DNA from: Mycobacteriales bacterium
GTDB lineage: Bacteria; Actinomycetota; Actinomycetes; Mycobacteriales; SCTD01
Direction: 5' to 3'
DNA: 64,000 nt
Assembly: GCA_030697205.1 (NCBI GenBank)
Contig: JAUYQP010000025.1
Location: 1-64,000 of the forward strand
Below are positions 59,785 to 64,000 of this stretch, one piece after another. The notes beneath the pieces were generated by a model, which did no database searches, was not told where the DNA came from, and saw only the letters and a program-made list of their open reading frames with translations. A program made the position numbers and the translations under genes. Position 1 is the stretch's first letter. Each line of letters begins with the position of its first letter.

Positions 59785-61062
59785 TCAGGCGGCGAAGGCC
59801 GACTTGAGCGCGCCGTAGACGGGCTTGGCGGCACCGGTGGTGCGGACCAGGCCGAAGTTGTCCTCGCTGTAGGTGCGGTCGGTGCCGCCGTCGAGCAGCG
59901 TGTAGGAGTAGTAGGCCTTGAGCCACGGCCAGCTGCGGGCGATCGTCACGCTGCGCGCGGTCCAGGCGGCCTGCTCGGTCTCCGACACGCACATCATCGA
60001 GCCCGCCGTGCAGTTGGTCCAGCCGGCCTCGGTGATCCACAGCGGCTTCGCGCCCTGGCCCTTGGCCACCATCGCGGCGCGGAAGGCGACCATGCCGGCG
60101 CTGAAGTCGACCTTGCGCCACTCGGCCGAGCCGACCGCGTCGGGGCTGCGCCCGTCGGTGTAGGGGTGGACCGAGAAGCCGTCGTAGCTCTTCAGGCCGG
60201 CCGCGACGAGGGCGTTGTAGAAGCCGGTGTCGGCGTAGGACAGGGCACCGGCGAGGACCGGCACGGAGGGCGCGACGGCCTTCACGGCCGGGTAGGCCGC
60301 CTCGACCATGCGGGCGTAGGCCACGGCCTTGGTCGTCCCGACGCTCTCGGTCCGCAGGTTGACGGTGCCGTAGTCGTCGTAGTTCGGCTCGTTCCACAGC
60401 TCGAGCGCGGCGATCTTGCCGGCGTAGCGCTTGGCGACCCAGGCAGCGGCGCGGGCGAAGTCGCCGGCGTCGGTCGGTGCCCAGTCCTGGGTGCGACGGT
60501 CCCAGTAGCGGCCGGTGCAGCCCTGCTTGAGGGTCTCGGGGGCGCTCGACGCCCAGCACGGCGTCTCGTCGAGGGTGATGAGTGGCGTGATGCCCTTGGC
60601 GTTGGCCTTCGCGACGAAGGTGTCGAGGCGCTGGACGTACCAGCTGGTCCAGCTCGTCGGGCCGCTCTCCTGCAGCGACGCCCAGGCGACGTCGACGCGG
60701 GCCGTGTTGGCGCCGAGCGACGCGAGCAGTCCGACCTGGCGGTCGACCTCGGCCTCGGTGCCGGCGTCCCACAGCACGTGGACCTGCGCGCCCTTCCAGG
60801 CGAGCGAGGGAGCGGCGGGGGCAGGTGCGGGGGCCGGAGCGGGCGCGGTCGTCGTGGTCAGTGCGGGCTTGACGAAGCGGCTGCGGGTGCTCGCGATCTT
60901 CGACCAGTTGGCGACGGCGTTGGTGCGCACCAGCTTGCTGGCCACCACCTTGCGGGTCCGGACCTCGTGGGCGCTCGCCGGCGCGGCGGCGACCAGCGAC
61001 GTCATGGCGAAGGTCCCCACGAGGGTGCCCAGGGTGAGGGCGACTCGGCAGCTGGTGCGCAC
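59785..61062 (-). CDS. secreted glycoside hydrolase (clan GH-A, cellulase/xylosidase-like)
   Basis: A 425-residue preprotein: signal peptide with cleavage near ASA-HE (31-32), a Pro/Ala/Thr linker (about 70-86), then a TIM barrel. Acid/base Glu225 in LELWNEPNYDD and nucleophile Glu345 in PLWITEAGWTN match GH-A retaining enzymes (GH5/GH39-like). It may trim or release the exopolysaccharide made by this locus, or degrade plant glycans. GTG 61062 with GGGAG upstream. Confidence 0.88.
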   Translation of the reverse strand: MRTSCRVALTLGTLVGTFAMTSLVAAAPASAHEVRTRKVVASKLVRTNAVANWSKIASTRSRFVKPALTTTTAPAPAPAPAPAAPSLAWKGAQVHVLWDAGTEAEVDRQVGLLASLGANTARVDVAWASLQESGPTSWTSWYVQRLDTFVAKANAKGITPLITLDETPCWASSAPETLKQGCTGRYWDRRTQDWAPTDAGDFARAAAWVAKRYAGKIAALELWNEPNYDDYGTVNLRTESVGTTKAVAYARMVEAAYPAVKAVAPSVPVLAGALSYADTGFYNALVAAGLKSYDGFSVHPYTDGRSPDAVGSAEWRKVDFSAGMVAFRAAMVAKGQGAKPLWITEAGWTNCTAGSMMCVSETEQAAWTARSVTIARSWPWLKAYYSYTLLDGGTDRTYSEDNFGLVRTTGAAKPVYGALKSAFAA

Positions 61063-61297
61063 GGTGGTTCTCCCGGTTCGGCGGCTGGGTCGCCTCCTGG
61101 AGGCCCCTGGCTCTGCACCCCCGCGTCGCCGCGGGTTCGCCCTTGTCGTCGGTGTTACCTGTCACAGAGAGTAGTCGGCATACCGGGGAAGGCCTGTAGT
61201 CGCGTCACCCGTTCGGACGACGGCGCAGAGCAGTGAGATGCGCCCGGACGGCGGCGCAGACGGGGTGGGAGGATGCTCCTGAGCCGAAGGAGAGGCG

Positions 61298-62125
61298 TTG
61301 GAGCTGCTGGAGGAACTGCCCGCCGCGCTGCGCGCAGAGGTCCAGGCCGCGGTGGCCGCGCTGGGCGCGCGGATCGAGGACGGCTGGCGTGAGGGGCCGC
61401 GCCGCTTCCTGCGGGCCGGCGCATGGTTCGTCACCGTGAGCGACCGACCGTCCGACGTGGCCCCCTTCGCCGTCGAGCGCGCGCGCCGCGCTGTCGTGGG
61501 CTCGAGCGGCCCGCTGCGGGCGCCGGAGGTCGTGGCCTCGGGCGAGGGCTGGTACGTCGCGCCCCGGGTCGAGGCGGTGCCGTTCGAGCAGCTGCCGCCC
61601 GGTGTGGCCGCCGCGGCGTTGGACCGGCTCGCGACCCTCGAGCTCCCGCCGGCCCCACCCGGCCCCGCCGAGGGCGGCCTCGTCCGCAAGGTCGTCCAGC
61701 GGGCCCGCCTCGAGCTCGGCCCGGTGCCGCGCGCTGACCGGGCGCTGGCCCGTCGGTTGCTGGCCCAGGACGGCCCGCAGGTCACCGTCCACGGCGACCT
61801 GCACGCGGGCAACGTCCTGCCGACCCGCGACGCGCTCCACGTCATCGACTGGGAGACGACGACGACCGGGCCGGCCGGCGCCGACGTCGCACGCCTGGCA
61901 GCCCTGCTCGCCCCGGCGACCGGTGACGCCCTGCTGGAGGAGTTCGCGTCGTACCCTCGCTCGCCCTCCCCGGCGCGGCTGCGCGAGCTGCGCTACGCCT
62001 GCACCGTGCAGGCCGCCGCCGATCTGCTGCTCATCGACGGCCGTGATGGTCAGGACCGGGCGCGGGGCCTCGCGATGGTGGCCCGCCTCGACGTCCTCAG
62101 GCCCGCGGCAGCGCCTTCTTCCTGA
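61298..62125 (+). CDS. aminoglycoside phosphotransferase-fold kinase
   Basis: A 275-residue APH/choline-kinase-like protein: catalytic loop VTVHGDLHAGNVLPT and metal motif VIDWETTTTGPAGAD are intact, whereas the N-lobe glycine loop is degenerate. Substrate unknown; relatives phosphorylate maltose, choline or antibiotics. The TTG at 61298 is chosen because AAGGAG lies 5 nt upstream (61287-61292). The last 29 bp overlap the convergent glycosyltransferase gene. Confidence 0.8.
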   Translation: MELLEELPAALRAEVQAAVAALGARIEDGWREGPRRFLRAGAWFVTVSDRPSDVAPFAVERARRAVVGSSGPLRAPEVVASGEGWYVAPRVEAVPFEQLPPGVAAAALDRLATLELPPAPPGPAEGGLVRKVVQRARLELGPVPRADRALARRLLAQDGPQVTVHGDLHAGNVLPTRDALHVIDWETTTTGPAGADVARLAALLAPATGDALLEEFASYPRSPSPARLRELRYACTVQAAADLLLIDGRDGQDRARGLAMVARLDVLRPAAAPSS

Positions 62126-63092
62126 GCTGCACCGCGAGCAGGCGCAGGTGCAGCCGGCCGCGGTCCATCTCCGCACGCCGCAGCACCTCGCGGGGCAACG
62201 GCGCGACGTCGGCCGCGACGGTGTGGCGCAGCGTCCAGGCCTCGCGCACCCCGGTCCACCAGTGCCGCAGCGCGCCTTCGTAGCCGGCCTGGACGAGGTC
62301 GAAGAGCAGGTACGCCGCGATGCGGCGGGCAGCGAGCGCCCTCGGGAAGTGCCGGTGGAAGTACCAGACCTGGTTGCGGACGCGGTAGCGCAGCACGGCG
62401 CTGCTCGCGACCCGGCCGGCGCGCACCTTCATGTGGTCGAAGGCCGCGCCCGGCTGGTAGCGGACCTCGAAGCCGCGGGCGACGAGCCGGGTCGTGAGGT
62501 CGATCTCCGACGTCGCGAAGAAGTAGGGGGCGTAGAAGCCGCCCGCCTCGAGGAAGGGGGTGCGCCGCACCATGCAGCAGCCCTCGGGGAAGAAGAAGGC
62601 GGGCACGCCCTCGGGTCCGACCGGGTGGGTGCGGCCGCGACGGAGCCACCAGTCGAAGGTGCCCGGCCCCTCGTAGCGCACGACGTCGGGGTCAGGGGCG
62701 ATGTCGCTGCCCTCCGGTGGCTCCTCGACGTCACGGACGAGGCCGCCGACCACCGCCGCCGTGGGGACGAGGCGGAAGGTCTCGAGCAGCGCCTCCGCGG
62801 CCCCGGGTCGCGGGTAGGCGTCGTCGTCGAGCATGAGGACGTGCTCGTGACGGGCCTGCTCGACCCCGAGGTTGCGGCCACTGGCCCCGACGTTGCCGCC
62901 CGGGTCGACGACCGTCACCCACGGGTGGGTCTCGGCCAGCATCTGGGCGGTGCCGTCCGAGGACCCGCTGTCGACGACGAGGACGTCGTCGATGCCGAGG
63001 CTGCGCAGCCGGCGCACGACCAGGTCGACCGCGTGCCTCCGGTCGTGGGCGAGCACGACAGCGCTCACAGGCAGCGGTCCGGAGGCGCGCAT
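62097..63092 (-). CDS. glycosyltransferase family 2 protein (rhamnosyltransferase-like)
   Basis: A 331-residue GT-A enzyme: VSAVVLAHDRRHAVDLVVRR, VLVVDSGSSDGTAQML, NVGASGRNLGVEQARHEHVL, MLDDDAYPRPGAAEALLETF. The acceptor half shares GPGTFDWWLR and FDHMKVRAGR with the GT2 at 45826, a paralogue. Likely a surface polysaccharide transferase. ATG 63092 has TACAGT 6 nt upstream. Confidence 0.9.
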   Translation of the reverse strand: MRASGPLPVSAVVLAHDRRHAVDLVVRRLRSLGIDDVLVVDSGSSDGTAQMLAETHPWVTVVDPGGNVGASGRNLGVEQARHEHVLMLDDDAYPRPGAAEALLETFRLVPTAAVVGGLVRDVEEPPEGSDIAPDPDVVRYEGPGTFDWWLRRGRTHPVGPEGVPAFFFPEGCCMVRRTPFLEAGGFYAPYFFATSEIDLTTRLVARGFEVRYQPGAAFDHMKVRAGRVASSAVLRYRVRNQVWYFHRHFPRALAARRIAAYLLFDLVQAGYEGALRHWWTGVREAWTLRHTVAADVAPLPREVLRRAEMDRGRLHLRLLAVQLRKKALPRA

Positions 63093-63098
63093 CGACGC

Positions 63099-63104
63099 AC
63101 TGTA
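63099..63104 (-). promoter_or_regulatory. leaderless -10 box (TACAGT) for the GT2 gene
   Basis: Minus-strand TACAGT ends 6 nt before the ATG at 63092. Confidence 0.45.
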
Positions 63105-63162
63105 GGGCGCAGGGAGCCACCGCGCGGGCAGGTCGCGGGCAGGTCATGGGCGAGACTGCACT

Positions 63163-63861
63163 GTGCTCCAGCGACCTGCCGTCCTCACCTACCACGGTGT
63201 CGGGGCCGCGACCGACGAGCAGGACCCCTCCCGGCTCGTCGTCACGCCCCAGCGCCTGCGCACCCACATCACCCACCTGCAGCGTCGTGGCTACCGCTTC
63301 CTGCGGGCGAGCGACCTGGTCGGACGCGAGGCCGCTGCGGGCGAGGCCGTGCTCACCTTCGACGACGGCTTCCTCGACTGGCGCACCGGGCTGCTGCCCG
63401 TCCTCGAGGAGCTGCAGGTTCCGGCCACGCTCTACGTCAACCCGGGCCTCTGGGGCGCTCAGCACGCCGACGTGCACGGTCCGCCCGGCCGGCTGCTCGA
63501 CCGCGCGCAGGCCGCCGAGCTCGCCGCCTCGCCCTGGGTCGAGCTCGGCTCGCACGCCCTCACCCACCGCGACCTGCGGACGCTGGACGACACGACCCTG
63601 CGCGACGAGCTGGTGGGGTCCAAGGCTGCGCTCGAGGACCTGACCCAGCGGCCCTGCGCCACCCACGCCTACCCCTTCGGGCTCTACGACGACCGGGTGG
63701 TCGCCGCCGCGGCGGACGCCGGTTACCAGCTCGCCTGGGACTGGATGCCCGGCCGGTGGGAGCGCGCGCTCGCCGCGCCGCGGATGCCGGCCCCGACGCG
63801 GGCAGGGGCGCTCGTGCTCGCGCTCAAGCTCGTCGGTGTCCGCAGGCGCTGGGGCCGCTAG
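63163..63861 (+). CDS. polysaccharide deacetylase (NodB domain)
   Basis: A 232-residue CE4 enzyme: LTYHGVGAATDEQDPSRLVV start, catalytic and metal motif LTFDDGFLDWRTG, zinc-histidine motif ELGSHALTHRDLR, and the AYPFGLYDD substrate loop. No signal peptide is seen, so it may act inside or be exported by another route. Probably removes N-acetyl groups from polysaccharide. GTG 63163 is used. Its stop overlaps that of the convergent partial gene. Confidence 0.9.
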   Translation: MLQRPAVLTYHGVGAATDEQDPSRLVVTPQRLRTHITHLQRRGYRFLRASDLVGREAAAGEAVLTFDDGFLDWRTGLLPVLEELQVPATLYVNPGLWGAQHADVHGPPGRLLDRAQAAELAASPWVELGSHALTHRDLRTLDDTTLRDELVGSKAALEDLTQRPCATHAYPFGLYDDRVVAAAADAGYQLAWDWMPGRWERALAAPRMPAPTRAGALVLALKLVGVRRRWGR

Positions 63862-64000
63862 TCCCGCGGAGGCGGCTTGCCCAGGGCGGTGAAGACCCGC
63901 GCCGCGACGGCGCTGTCGGAGCGCAAGGCCCGCCCGCGGGCGGCAGCGTCGTACGGCAGTCGCAGGGTGCGGCTCGACCAGGCGCGCAGCTGGGAGGTCG
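63858..64000 (-). CDS. C-terminus of a gene running off the window (family not recognised)
   Basis: A leftward frame ends with TAG at 63858-63860 and stays open to the window edge. The visible 47 residues include SSRTLRLPYDAAARG and SAVAARVFTALGKPPPRD, a basic helical tail without diagnostic motifs. Context suggests another polysaccharide-locus gene, but this is only position-based. Confidence 0.6.
   Translation of the reverse strand, partial: TSQLRAWSSRTLRLPYDAAARGRALRSDSAVAARVFTALGKPPPRD

Overview
The window comes from a chromosome of a high-GC Gram-positive bacterium, an actinobacterium. The evidence is very GC-rich third codon positions, many GTG starts with 4-nt GTGA/ATGA gene overlaps, an InhA-type enoyl-ACP reductase, ECF sigma factors paired with membrane proteins, a VapBC toxin-antitoxin module, and a recurrent TANNNT box 6-7 nt upstream of start codons that fits leaderless transcription. 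The genus cannot be told from the sequence alone. No rRNA, tRNA or CRISPR array was seen.

Layout. 1-5,110: end of an IS630-type transposase, two secreted proteins of unknown function, a drug/metabolite transporter, an ECF sigma factor with its membrane-anchored partner, and then a decayed stretch with a deleted DUF4287 gene and two long hairpins. 5,115-10,993: a divergent fatty-acid synthesis locus. Leftward: ACP, FabF, HisN-like phosphatase, HAD phosphatase, SnoaL-like protein. Rightward: FabD, FabG, a second ACP, InhA-like FabI. 10,957-18,655: a DUF1697 gene, a five-gene polyol/sugar catabolic operon (flavoprotein, isomerase, zinc dehydrogenase, class II aldolase, FGGY kinase), a secreted beta-propeller protein and a 2-hydroxyacid dehydrogenase lacking its catalytic Arg.

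18,650-27,760 is accessory in character: a frameshifted remnant, a toxin-antitoxin pair, a cobalt-type nitrile hydratase operon headed by a nucleoside phosphorylase and an ArsR regulator, a flavin oxidoreductase, a subtilase, a class III adenylate cyclase, an acetyltransferase and a 41-residue ORF. 27,758-34,871 holds a second ECF sigma with a BNR-repeat membrane partner, a compact phosphate-type ABC transporter whose two permeases are fused in one protein, an orphan sugar-binding lipoprotein and a DUF998 protein. 34,868-37,747 is a two-gene unit coding an ArsM-like methyltransferase and a metallophosphoesterase-like/radical SAM fusion; this is the best candidate for an undescribed pathway.

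37,815-45,890: aldehyde dehydrogenase plus acyl-CoA ligase, a second VapBC pair, an acetyltransferase, a frameshifted SBF-type transporter, a TetR regulator with a perfect operator and its diiron protein, and a NUDIX hydrolase. 45,826-64,000 is largely an exopolysaccharide/cell-surface region: glycosyltransferases, polyprenyl-phosphate sugar transferase, flippase, a GT4-GT2 fusion, a Wzz/tyrosine-kinase fusion, an O-antigen-ligase-like protein, a DUF4012 protein, a glycoside hydrolase and a polysaccharide deacetylase. The housekeeping genes aroA and rsgA are embedded at its left side.

Three genes carry single frameshifts at or beside G5/C5 runs, which could be assembly errors rather than true decay.
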